Source of the DNA: Prunus persica
Lineage: Eukaryota; Streptophyta; Magnoliopsida; Rosales; Rosaceae
Length of the DNA stretch: 64,000 nt
Assembly: GCF_000346465.2 (NCBI RefSeq)
Contig: NC_034013.1
Span: 18,101,624-18,165,623 of the forward strand
Direction: 5' to 3'
In this document: positions 10,238 through 21,428 of the stretch, in pieces
Position numbering within the stretch: the stretch's first letter is position 1
Layout: every line of letters starts with the position of its first letter
Notes under the pieces: generated by a model
Database searches by the model: none
The model's input: the letters and a program-made list of their open reading frames with translations, nothing else
What the model was told of the DNA's origin: nothing
Program-made: the position numbers and the translations under genes

Positions 10238-12031
10238 TTAGCTCCCTCTCAAACTCATGCTCCTCCGCTTCTGGTTCAACGCAACACGTCTTGCCATAGA
10301 AGGATTGTAGAACTGTCTCATATGACCTGAAAGCCTGTGGATGGATTGGAGATCACCAATCACTGAAAGCTGCATCAGAAACGAGTCAAACTTGCTATAT
10401 GGCAACTTCATTCCCTTGTTTACAACGTCTTCCAATAGGCAGCACACATCTTCCACTTTATTGCAACCAAAAAGCCCTTCAATCATCATGCAGTAAGTAT
10501 CAGTATCCTGTGCACAGCCCCTCTTATCCATCTCATGCCAAGTCTCAAATGCCCCATCAGGATCACCCATCTCAAAATACATTGAAATCAGCATATTATA
10601 AGTCTGCACACTAGGCATACAACCTATGTCTATCATTTTTCCATAAAGCTTAAGTGCTTCCTCACTATTTTTGTTGTCACAAAGAACCTTGAGAAAACAG
10701 TTAAAAGTAACAATGTCAGGAGGGTAACCTTTGTTTCCCATCTCTTGCAAAAATTTGTAAGCCTCCTCAACCTTTCCAGCCAAACACATTCCTTCAAGTA
10801 ATTCCTTGTATGTAGAAACATCAGGAAGGCAACCACTGTTTATCATATGTCCGAGAAGTTTGAAGCACTCCTCCATTCTATCATTCTGCACAAGAGCCAC
10901 AATCATAATTGCATAAGTTTTTGCAGTGGGAGAAGAAATCGTAGAACCTTGGGTTCGCATGAATTCAAAAAGTTCAGCTGCCTCGGACACCATCCCTGCT
11001 TTGCAAAAGGCATCAATGGCAGTAGTGTATGTGAAATTATCAGGTGCATGACCCACTTGGATCATCTCTTCCAGTAGCTTCATTCCTCTAGTCGGGTTCC
11101 TAACTCTACACCAACCAAAAAACAAAATGTTGTACGTATTAGCATCAGGCTTAACCTTTTTCTTCACCCTCTGTAACATGTCTTGAGCATCTTGAACCAG
11201 ACTGCACTTACACAGGGCATCCAATAGCAGGTTCAACGCATTGATTTCCGGCTGCGTCTTCACCCGTATCCTCTTCTTCTTGGCGAATTTCTGTAGATAG
11301 GTGAGATGCTTTTCCGTGTATTGCTTCAAAATTGTTAAGAGAACCTCAACAGGAACCTTACTCTTGTTGTGCCTCTTCATATAATCCAGTAAGTCACAAA
11401 CAATTCGAAACTGCTTCACCTTATACCTCGTGCAAGATAATATGTCAATCATATCATTGTACGCCAGAGATTCATGAACATAATTTTCTCGGCGGCCAGC
11501 CCACATAAAGAACCTAAATGCTAGTTTCTCCTCAAAACGAAGCCTCTGAAGCACCCCAACAACCAACGGAGTGGTCAATGGTAGACCAACTTGATCAAGA
11601 GCCTTCTCCATATTACAATATGCGTTAGAGTTATCCATAATGGCCTCGCAAAACTTATCCACATCACTTTCTAATGACTCGTCCTCAATACCACTCCTCC
11701 CATCACAGTCAAAACTTTGATCCACTGTAACAATCTCCGAACAAAAATGACGCACAGAGACCCTAAACGCAGCGAGCGCATTCAGGGGCTGCGATAATTT
11801 GACCAAATTCAAACAAGGGGTCCCCAGAAATGGCACCAGGTGATAAGACGAAGATGCAGAGAGCAAATAAGTTCGAACATGAGATATGGATTCAATCGGG
11901 GATCTCACATATCCAAGGATATTAGCATTAGAGCAGCAGAGGGATAAGGAATGATTCTTGAAAGAGAATAAATTGATGAAATATAGGCCTCGCATCGAAG
12001 CAATTGAAGTTTTGAGATACTGGTTCAGCAT
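10238..12031 (-). CDS. P-class pentatricopeptide repeat protein, probably mitochondrial (At1g73400-like)
   Basis: This is an intronless gene of 597 residues, as is usual for PPR genes. The open frame extends three codons further to a TTG, but the first ATG is at 12031-12029 and is the likely start; the stop is TAA at 10240-10238. About the first 100 residues are basic, Ser/Leu-rich and low in acids, which fits an organelle transit peptide. From about residue 165 onwards there are roughly ten degenerate 35-residue PPR units, for example those with the signatures DANTYNILFFGWCRV, DNFTYTTAIDAFCKAG, DVSTYKELLEGMCLAG, DIVTFNCFLKVLCDN and SVQTYNMLISMYFEMG. There is no E or DYW tail, so it is a P-class protein, a type that binds organelle RNA for processing, stability or translation. 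The RNA target is unknown. The resemblance to At1g73400 is from memory and is supported by the neighbouring MYB54-type gene. Confidence 0.93.
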   Translation of the reverse strand: MLNQYLKTSIASMRGLYFINLFSFKNHSLSLCCSNANILGYVRSPIESISHVRTYLLSASSSYHLVPFLGTPCLNLVKLSQPLNALAAFRVSVRHFCSEIVTVDQSFDCDGRSGIEDESLESDVDKFCEAIMDNSNAYCNMEKALDQVGLPLTTPLVVGVLQRLRFEEKLAFRFFMWAGRRENYVHESLAYNDMIDILSCTRYKVKQFRIVCDLLDYMKRHNKSKVPVEVLLTILKQYTEKHLTYLQKFAKKKRIRVKTQPEINALNLLLDALCKCSLVQDAQDMLQRVKKKVKPDANTYNILFFGWCRVRNPTRGMKLLEEMIQVGHAPDNFTYTTAIDAFCKAGMVSEAAELFEFMRTQGSTISSPTAKTYAIMIVALVQNDRMEECFKLLGHMINSGCLPDVSTYKELLEGMCLAGKVEEAYKFLQEMGNKGYPPDIVTFNCFLKVLCDNKNSEEALKLYGKMIDIGCMPSVQTYNMLISMYFEMGDPDGAFETWHEMDKRGCAQDTDTYCMMIEGLFGCNKVEDVCCLLEDVVNKGMKLPYSKFDSFLMQLSVIGDLQSIHRLSGHMRQFYNPSMARRVALNQKRRSMSLRGS

Positions 12032-12834
12032 AATGTTCAATGGTAGAAATGGTTTTCTAATCTAAAAGAACTATTTGAGAAAATGAAAGGGAGAGGACAA
12101 GGATTACCAGGCACGATGACAACTCTGCGACTTGTTCCCCTTACACGCTGGATGAGGCTCCGGGTACTGAGTAAGTTGGAAAATGATAAACACAAAGACC
12201 CAATACCAATTTTTGAGAGAGAGGGAGAGGAGAGGGAAAGATTTGCAGAGAAACAGAGAGTCACTCTCAGTCGAGAAAAGGGGAAACCAAAATGAAGGAG
12301 AGAGAGAGAGAGAGAGAGAGTGAACGCTCGAAGTGGGGCCTGGGCATTTTGGGCTGGGAGCCCAACATTAACAAATGTATTTTTAAGCCCACAAGGACCA
12401 AGTGAAGGCATTTCATCAACAGGTCGGAGCAGGCCCGGCTTTCTTCCATGGAAGTTGGAACAACATCCAGATCAACGATCGACAGTTTAGTTAGAGTATG
12501 TTTAAGAAGGATTAGAGGTAGAGCACTTGAGATAAAAACCTTAAAATTTGGGCTGAACAAGTGCATGGGTGCTGAAAGACTTGGTTATAATCACTTAATT
12601 TGGAACTTATTATGTTGAGCAGAGAAACATGCACTGAAAATATTTATCTTTACTTAAAAAGTAATTAAAATCCGTTGATCATAAGCTGAGAGAAACATCT
12701 CAATGATACTACATATGCATAAGAAATATATGGCTATTCAGTCCTTATTACAGACATTAAGCAGACGTAATTAATTAATATCATGAATTAAAACCATGCT
12801 TGCTTAAGTCATAACAACTGGAAGCCAAGCTCAA
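12032..12834. other. Spacer between the PPR gene and the glutamate decarboxylase gene
   Basis: The left part is the 5' flank of the PPR gene and includes a (GA)n tract at 12296-12320. The right part is 3' flank of the decarboxylase gene. Short open frames here run through the GA tract and are not supported. Confidence 0.65.
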
Positions 12835-15800
12835 TTAGCATACGCCTCTTTTCTTGCCATCCACAAGCCCCTTCCAACGCCTTGTAATCTCTTGTTCGAT
12901 CTCTTCTACACTCTTCTTAGCAGGCTTCACCGCCCCCTCACTGCTACGGGCCATTTCATCAACAGTAGCTGTGACATGGGCGGTTTTCGTAGAGATTCGG
13001 CTTGGGAGTGTGTCTGTTTCCTTCACAACTTTGATAATGTCCGAGATAAGCCTCTCAGCCAAACCCCGGCTAAAATCCTCCCTAACAACCACTCGCAGAA
13101 CAGCAATATGTTCTGCATTGGCTGGCATCGTATAGGCTGGAACTATCCACCCAAACTTTCTCAAACTATCCGATATCTCGAACACGGTGTGCTTGCTGCT
13201 GTCTTTTAGAGAAAATGCCACAAGGGGCACTCCTATGTCTTTGGAGACAATTTCAAACCGCCCTGTTTTCTCTAATCCTTCTCTCAGAAATCTTGTGTTC
13301 TCCATGCAGTTTTCCATGACATTTTTGTAACCCTTTAGGCAAAAAACACGGAAAAAGAAGACAATGAAACATCATTAACCGCCTCAAATCAAACCGATAA
13401 CTAGGTTTCTATACATGAAATGAAATGGTAGCAAAAGTTACCTCAAAACCCAGTCGAATAAACTGATAATACTGAGCAATTATTTGGCTAGAACCTGCCA
13501 TACAAGTTACGACATATATATATGATGGAAGAATTATGATTTGAAGCCAATTAGGAATAATTAAACCAAGCTTTTTTCACCATGTATACATAGAACATAT
13601 ATATTGATAGATCATGGCTCCATAAGTAATGTAAAATAAAATTCAAAACCTTTAGAAAAGTTAAGGGTGAAAGTGGGCTGGTCAGATCCAAGGTAATTGA
13701 TGTGAAAGACAAGCTCGTCCGGCAAGTCCTCTTTGCTCCTCCATACAACCCAGCCAACACCAGCATATACAAGGCCATACTTGTGGCCACTTACATTGAT
13801 ACTCTTGACTAAGGGCAAACGGAAATCCCACACAAGATCAGGATAAAGAAATGGAGCTATAAAGCCTCCGCTCGCAGCATCCACATGAATGGGAGTATCC
13901 CAGCCCTTCTCTTTGTTCTTTTGAGTAAGGAGATCATTGAGGAGCTTCACATCTTCAAATTCTCCCGTCAGAGTTGATCCTAAAATAGCTGCAACACAGA
14001 TAGTGTTCTCATCCACCATCTCAACTGCTTTCACAGGGTCCATTACATAGTATCCCTCTGACAGCTTCACCTCCTTGAGATCAACCTCAAAATACCTCGC
14101 AAACTTTTCCCAGCATACCTACACAGCATATTATGCATGATCAAGAAATATGTATCATGCATGCATCAATATAGAATAAGTCTAGACATTGGTCATGACG
14201 TACACTTATGAATTGTGCGTGTCATCAATCAACATTTATATATATATATAGAAAGAATTCTGACCTGCACATTGGATCCGGTGACCATGTTGGGCTTATC
14301 GTAAGGCTTGCCCTCTGCTTTTCTCTTTTGCTGCCACTTTCGTTTAAAAGCTAGGCCTGCCAACATCATTGCCTCTGAAGAACCAACAGTTCCCACTCCA
14401 ACAGCAGTTTCGCCGTCTCCAAGGGGAGCATTAAAAAGGTTTGCTATTATATTCACACAACGATTCTACATGAAGGGAAAAAAAAAAAGGTAACAAACAG
14501 TAATAATCAACAGGAAATTAGAAAAATTAAACTTCATCACAAGATTAACAAGAAATTTCAAACAGAGCTGGGACTATAGTTTCTTTCAAGCATCAAATCT
14601 TTTCCCAACTTGCAACTAGTAACCAAAAATTAGCTATGTGTAAACAAAATAATTAAAGTCAAATTACGCAAACATAACCTACAATTCTCCCAAACTTGGG
14701 AACTGAATAACCTTGTAGAGTAAAACCTTATTTGTATCATACACATTATATACATGTATTCAAGTCCTTGTATATTTGTGTTTATCGTATGTGTATGTAG
14801 TGTAGTTGTGTGACCGTAATTTTTGGCCCACGCTGCACCCAGTGTAAAGGAAGTTGAGGTTCCACTCAAAAGCAATTGACAATGGGAGAATAGTCCAAAC
14901 CCTTATAAACTCAAGTTAGGTCCCTTGACATTTGACAAATACTCTCAACAAAATGCTCCGCTCCTCTCCTCTGCTATGATCCATATCTAGAACGCAATAA
15001 ATAGCATGTGGCGTTGGAAACCAAAAAGAGGAAATGCTGGCTTGTAACTTTGTGCTTAACCGCATTTATCCTTGCACTTGAGGGCAAGAGTTGTAATTTC
15101 ATGGTTAACTGTATTTATTCTTGCAGTTGAGGTTTTAGGTCTGATGTCATAATTTGAGGCGACGAAGCCAGTCGAGTCCGTTCCATGCATTGAATCCTCG
15201 GATAAGGCAATCGATTTCACACTTAATATTATTCTATAGTGTTAATCCTTTAAAAATTAGACATTTGCGCACCGTATGGATGCCCAGCTAGCCAAGTTCC
15301 TGACAATATATATATATATATATAAATAAATTCTGGACCCACATGAGTAAATGGCACGGACTCTTGAATGAATGAATATACGATACACAACGCAACGCTG
15401 TTGACTTCCTAGATCTTGATGGAGTGTGTGTAGCTAGTAGAGTAACTTAACAGTATTGTAAAGTAGATTTTAATTAATTAAAATAATAAAATAATGAAAT
15501 AATAAAAATGATATGGATGGAGGAAGAGAAGAGAGATGATGAAAGCAGAGCAGACCTGGAGTTCAGTGGTAACAGGGTACTCATCCATGTCGACGTAGTT
15601 TTTGTTGAGGGAGGCCATGATGAGCTGATCGCACTCTGGCTCCATCCACGTCGTGACAAATGATGCCAAGTTGAGCCTGGGGTTCCCATCCAGCATTAGC
15701 TCATCCTTTATTATCTGATACGCTGCGTCCTTGGGTATCGACGTCTCCGGCATCTCGAACTTAGGGAGGGCGTTACGCACATATCTCGATGCAAACGTAG

Positions 15801-15846
15801 AGTTCACCTGCCCTCCACGCTCGCTGCTCGTCGTTGAGATCACCAT
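12835..15846 (-). CDS. GAD: Glutamate decarboxylase (calmodulin-regulated)
   Basis: Five exons (15846-15556, 14465-14265, 14118-13650, 13494-13442, 13332-12835) join in frame with GT-AG introns to give 503 residues, the usual length of plant GAD. The enzyme converts L-glutamate to GABA and CO2 in the cytosol with PLP. The PLP-binding lysine is K277 in NVSGHKYG. Other family motifs are [20 protein letters not shown] and [13 protein letters not shown]. The N-terminus [20 protein letters not shown] and the Lys/Trp-containing tail [15 protein letters not shown] match the plant calmodulin-binding form, in which Ca2+/calmodulin relieves autoinhibition. Intron 1 is about 1.1 kb and contains a degenerate tandem repeat. 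All catalytic landmarks are intact. The paralog (GAD1-5) cannot be decided here. Confidence 0.97.
15041..15132. repeat. Degenerate tandem duplication in GAD intron 1
   Basis: Two related stretches of about 42 bases, starting near 15042 and 15091, share the pattern TTGTAA..TT..G.TTAAC..., then .ATTTAT.CTTGCA.TTGAGG. They are spaced 49 bases apart. They differ at several positions, so the duplication is old. Confidence 0.7.
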
Positions 15847-15901
15847 CTTCCTTTCTCTTTCTCAAAGCCTCGACTGAGCAACTGAGAGAATTTGATGCTC
15901 C

Positions 15902-15908
15902 TTATATG
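15902..15908 (-). promoter_or_regulatory. Possible TATA box of the GAD gene
   Basis: On the minus strand the sequence reads CATATAA about 55 bases upstream of the start codon, which would leave a very short 5' leader. Position is the only support. Confidence 0.35.
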
Positions 15909-17393
15909 AATATTTGCTCTCTTTGCTTTATTTGCTTTGCTTTACTTTCTGGTTGGTCTTATCCCAAACTTTATACATAGCCTAGGCAAGGAAAAGAATA
16001 ATATTATAAATGAGGCAGGGTAGTTTTGGAAAATTTAAGTGCCAAGCAACTCACACCTAGTCGTAGAGCAGAGCAAGGACACGTACTGAAATTGGGTAGC
16101 CAAGTCGCCCAATTTACCCATACATAATAATTTTCACTTGTTTTGTTTTTGTCCGCCTTTGTGTCGGCAGAACGTCTTTTGGAACACGTGCACTTCATTC
16201 ATTGGCTATTTCTTTTTTACTTAGGCACCACCACCAGTCAGTCACACTCTCTCCCCACGATGACGAGAGTGAAGCCCATGTGGCTTCAGGCCTTTGCTTA
16301 GGGGGACCATTGATGAGAGTTTCCTCTCACGTTTCAGTTCAATTTTGCAGCAAGACTAAACCTTGTTATATAATTTGTGTTTATTAGGTTTGATGTTATA
16401 TGCAACCCTCGATAGATGTAGAATAACCAGTCTAACGATCAGTAGATAACATGACTGGAATGGAAGCTGCCTGCTGGTGAATTACAAAGTTGAATACTTG
16501 AAATCTGATTCATCTTTGAGTTTTGCAAAATGTTTAAAAACGGAAAAGTTTATCGTTTAATACAACAGAAAGGAAGCAATGAATGGATTATGGACCCCAT
16601 CCCCCTCCCCCAGAGAAAGATGGGATTGGATGGGATCGGATGGCCTGTTGTTAGCCAGCCAATCGTCTTGTACCAAAATGGTGTTGGCTCGCTTGAAGGC
16701 AACTATAATTTATAAATCAAGCAAGCAACGCAAGCAAGCAACGCAAGCAAGCAAGCAAGAAACAAAAGGAATTATTGAAGTTGACTGACTGGTGGACGCG
16801 AAGATCCGGTTGCCTCCTCCTCCTCCTGAGCACGCTGCACACGCAATTCTCTACGTCTATGTTTTCAAGATGAATTGTTTGTGGCTGTGGACCTTACAAG
16901 GACCCACAGTTGTGCTTTGTATGAGCAGGCAGTTCTAGTGGTGTCAAGTCCAACCACTCACGCACTCACTCACATCATCAAACTTACAAATATCACACAC
17001 AAAATTATGACCCAGCCCACAACCCCCAATGAAATAATTGAAAAGAGAATCAAGACGATGAAGCCACTGTCCCCCTTCGTAATGGTTAAAAGGGCCCTAC
17101 CGTACCAACTAGCTAGCCAGCCACAAAACTCAGATGCAAAAGGTTTTCACTTGTGATCCCAAAATTACTTACTTGCCAGTTGGTAGTTTGCAACAAAACC
17201 AAGGGTGTCAATATTCCTTTCTGCTTAAGTTATCGGTCTGACTGATCGATATAAGATCAGAGAGCGTGTCAGAACTGGACAAACAAGGGAAAATTTGCAC
17301 ACATGAGAAACAATCTGAATGAAAGAATTCGCAGGAATGAAATATTTATGCATACATGACTCACTTGAAATTATTTTAGGGGTTTGCCACCAT
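15909..17393. other. Spacer between GAD and the PHD locus
   Basis: No gene is recognised. An AAGCAAGCAACGC-type short repeat lies near 16720-16760. The 15.9-16.2 kb part is the GAD promoter region. Confidence 0.6.
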
Positions 17394-18732
17394 TCATGAT
17401 GAGAACTCTTGTTTTCTCTTTCTACAGGCAATGCCAGTGCCGGATGATCTCATCTGCACATGCACATCAATGGAAACAAGGCAAGCCAAGTACAAAATAA
17501 ATAAGCAACAGTACGAGCCACAATTGCCTGAGCTTTGTATCCACAGAAACAAAGTAAAACGTATGCATTTGATTTGATGTGATTAAAACCAGGTAAAATG
17601 CCAAGTCACTACTTGAAGATGCAAGATCATCTAGAGTATATATCTGTCTTGTTCAAACCAAACAAGGCAACCAAGCTATTGCTTTATGATTTCCTGATTG
17701 CTAATAAACCATCTTCGTTTGCTTCAACTCCCATTTAGAAAAAAATGAAACTATACAACGATTTTGAATGTTCTGGTTTGACCCATATTATCCTGGCATC
17801 TTATTCCACTGACATGAAAGATGTACTTATCAAGTGCAATTACTGGAGTAACAAAGTAACGGTTTAGTATGCAAGCATGCAAGATTATATTACCGGAGGA
17901 TCAGCACAAGCGGAATGAGAAGAACAATCCGGGTCTTCAGTTTGGACATCAGACAATGGAGCCCTGTAACATTAGAACTAGTTACAAGCTACAACAACAG
18001 ATGAACTATCCCAGTCATGAGTTAGGACTTCAGATGGTGGATCTATCATTTAAAATTAAGAGTGTCACAATGTCTGGATAAACTTACTTAGTGCCTTCTT
18101 CAAAATCAGAAGTTTGTATATAAAAAAACCAAATTGAATAAAGACATACGCATTAATTTGATCACACCATTCAGGAACTTGAGCTTGAAATGCTTCACCG
18201 AGCCGAACCTTAGACGTATATGGCTCTGGGTACTTTAGCATGACTGCAATTGGACCCAATTCAAATTTACACGAGCCAATCCCCGAACCGATGCTAGGTG
18301 ATTTAATGAAAGAATTATTCTGTGACATTTTCAAACAAGAAGGACAAAACCACTCATCAATTGGCAAAACCACCCTGGGTTTGCAGCAAGATACATGAAA
18401 AGCCTCTTCGCAACGATCGCAAAGTAGCATATTTGCTATATTTTCTGAATGACCACACAGCTTACACGACTGGATATCTCCACCAAGACTATCAGTTCCC
18501 AAAACTTGAGCTGAACAAGGTTTGTGAAGGGAAACAATTTTGATCCCATAACTTTGAAGTACAGAAATGCAAAGGTGGTTTTTACCCATTTTAACTGAAT
18601 CCGGGAATGGGATAGTGCTCTGAAGCACCATTGGCATGGCAAGTTGTAATCACTCTCAGCAACTCCCAGGTCTCAGCCACACCCAAACCACAATGCTTCT
18701 GCAACCCTTCTCGCCAAACAATTCCACCTTTT
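17394..18732 (-). pseudogene. PHD-finger protein gene, truncated or frameshifted
   Basis: The PHD finger is intact in one exon (18732-18150): SCKLCGHSENIANMLLCDRC, then EEAFHVSCC and DEWFCPSCL give the Cys4-His-Cys3 ligands. PHD fingers read histone H3 tails. The following segments SCKFELGPIAVMLKYPEPY and RLGEAFQAQVPEW are typical of a plant PHD family. In the same exon, upstream of the first usable ATG (18637), a conserved-looking stretch WREGLQKHCGLGVAETWELL is in a different frame and ends at TAA. The switch near 18600 therefore looks like a frameshift. Two further exons, 17963-17894 (APLSDVQTEDPD) and 17453-17394, are short, and the protein ends early after MRSSGTGIACRKRKQEFSS. Relatives that I recall are longer here. 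A live gene starting at 18637 and encoding a short PHD protein remains possible. Confidence 0.6.
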
Positions 18733-20130
18733 CTGCAAAAGAAAATAAAAATGAAAAACACCACCACAAGCACAACATTGACATTAGTACATGAGAAGCT
18801 AACCAGCTACTGCAATATATAGGAAATTCCTTTATCCAATTTCCATCTAACAAATGAATTCGCATCCATAGATAACAAAATTAGATTAAATTTGAAAAGG
18901 GTTCTTACGGGTCCCCAGTAAGGTTTCATGAACTTTATATATGACCATGCTCGACCGTACGGATAAAGTCAATAAACCAGATGAATTCAAGTTTCAGAAC
19001 GGAAGAAAATCTGTTCAATTCAAGTTTCAGGACATTGTATTGATAAAAAAAAGGAGGAGGAATTAATTTACCACTTACCAGATGTATCAGTCGAGAGTCA
19101 CTACCTCTGTCTCTTGGTTTCTTTCTTCTTCAGTAAAGACTAAAATGAAAAGGAAATCGCTTCGACTTTCAAATCAGGCGGGCGGCGACTTACACATTAA
19201 ATACTCATTTTTAAAAGAAGGCCCGGCCCGGTAAACTTAAATTTCAAATTTGCCAAGGGCGGCTTCAATTTGGCTCCAAAAACTCCCTCAAATTTTATTA
19301 CGATTCGGAATTTCCAAATTATCAAAAATTCGTATCAGAAGAAAGAAATTGTCAGAATGCTAAAGAAAAAATCCAGACTTTATTAAGTAATTTATGAAAT
19401 TAATTAAAATACTTAAATACTAATTATTCATTAAATAAAAAATAATTAATGTGTATTAACATTTAAAGAGTTAACAGCATTGTAAAGTAGATTTCAATTC
19501 ATTTTAATAAATATAATTGAAAAAATTTATTAAAAAATAATAGATAATTCACTATCACAATTTTACGATCATACCTATTTATGAAAGATTGTGATAGAAT
19601 TTTAATTTGTCTTAATATAAATCAAATTACAATAGGCAAGAGAAGTAAAAGTTATCTTTGTTGACTAGGTTTAAAAAAAGAAAAAACAAAGTCCACAAAA
19701 TAATTTAAAATAATTAATTACTATTTATTAAGTATTTTATGAAATTAGTAAAATATTTAAATACCAAGTATTTACTAAAGAAAGAATAACTAAAACATAA
19801 TTACTAATTAAAGTAATTAAAAAAAGCTATAAGTAAAAACCATTTTGGCCGCGGACTTTTAAAATATTCTTATATATTTAAAGAGCATAGCCGCGTGGCT
19901 ACTTATTTTTCTTACACGAGACATGACTCAGAACAGAAACAACAATTACACATCCATCTTCACAAACCATACACCATTAAAGCACAACGAAATACAAACC
20001 TCCTGTAATTATCTTATTTGATATGAGATCGTTTCTTATGCATCATTCAGTACAGTATACCCTGATTGAGGATTTTGATCTCATCTCTATTAATAGAGCA
20101 CTGGACTCTTTTCTTTGCTTTATTTCAACA
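18733..20130. other. AT-rich spacer
   Basis: The left part probably contains a non-coding leader exon of the PHD locus, with a GT donor near 19075 on the minus strand. From 19300 to 19860 the DNA is very AT-rich. It holds two degenerate direct repeats, near 19380-19450 and 19720-19800, that share TTTATTAAGTA.TTTATGAAATTA and TAAAATA.TTAAATAC. This could be a remnant of a mobile element, but I found no termini. Confidence 0.5.
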
Positions 20131-21362
20131 CTAGAACATTTTCCCGATACCATCGCTCGGGGGAACAGATTCTTGGACATCCATCCGACGCCAATTTCCC
20201 AACGATGGAGCCATCTGCTCTACCTTGTCAAACAACCCAAGTAACCCACCTGTGTGTATGAAGAGGATCTTTCTTCCTTCCCACTTCTTTGTATTCTCAG
20301 CCATGTCTTTCAACATTCCATAAGCAGCTTTGCCACTAAAAAAGGAATGACATCATAAATCAGTGATCCCATTATTCAGCAGAAGAGTAAAGCCACAGAG
20401 AGAGAGTTGCAGATCATACTTCAGGATTAACTATGAATACTTTAACCATTTATCCTCCTAAAGGGAAGTGATGGCACAAAGATGGAAACATAAACAAAGA
20501 GTTGTGGAAATAAAACAGAACCTGTAAACTGGATCCAGGACAACCCCAGTGCTCGCAGCAATCTCCGCGACAAACTTAAGCTCCTCAGACGTGTTTATTG
20601 CATAGCCCAGACCTCTGGCCTGTCAAACCACAATACATTTACTTCCTTTTTTGGTGTTTACAATATATAATTACTTACAATTGGTCAGCATATACATTGT
20701 GTGAAACTATATGCACATCATCTCATAATGGTAACATATGAATAGTTACAATTTACAACCCATGATTTTCCAATCTAGGATTTCATTTTTCTGTAGAGCA
20801 TGCACATGTACAACTTGTATAGTGTAGGCAAACTACTGTAAGATCAACCTTAAAAGAACATGTAGTACGAAGCAACATAAATCATGTGTTCAATGCTAAC
20901 AATATCTAATCTGCTTTGACCCTCACATTTTGAACGTTAACAATATCACGTGAATCAACGCCTGCCTCAAGTCCATCAAGTAGGCCTTGAACATAGTCGT
21001 AGAAGTAATCAGGGTCATCACAGACAGAAAAGGCACGGACCTGCAGAGCAAAAGGAACAAATAATTACATGACATGTCAAGAGCTGCGAATTAATTATCT
21101 ACAGAAAGGAATCCAATGACATACTTTTGCCTTCAACGAACTCAGCCAAGAGCCCAATCCCAAACCAGCAATTGTACCCCCACTGGAAATCGATTACATG
21201 AAAACATTACAGATGGAAGTAATAATAATAATCACGATCACCATAAACTTATTCTATTAAGTTACAGTATTATACTCGTTGTAAACATGTAAGATATATT
21301 TCATTTTTCATTTGTAGATTATAGAAAAGTTTGGTTTCGTGAAGGAAAAAAAAATTTGCTAA

Positions 21363-21428
<66 letters not shown>

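Noticed and set aside
10238..12040. PPR start at 12040
   Set aside because: The codon at 12040 is TTG; the first ATG in frame is at 12031, which is used here.
12037..12411. Open frames overlapping the 5' end of the PPR gene
   Set aside because: They include a GA/CT repeat and overlap the PPR upstream region in other frames; no conserved motif.
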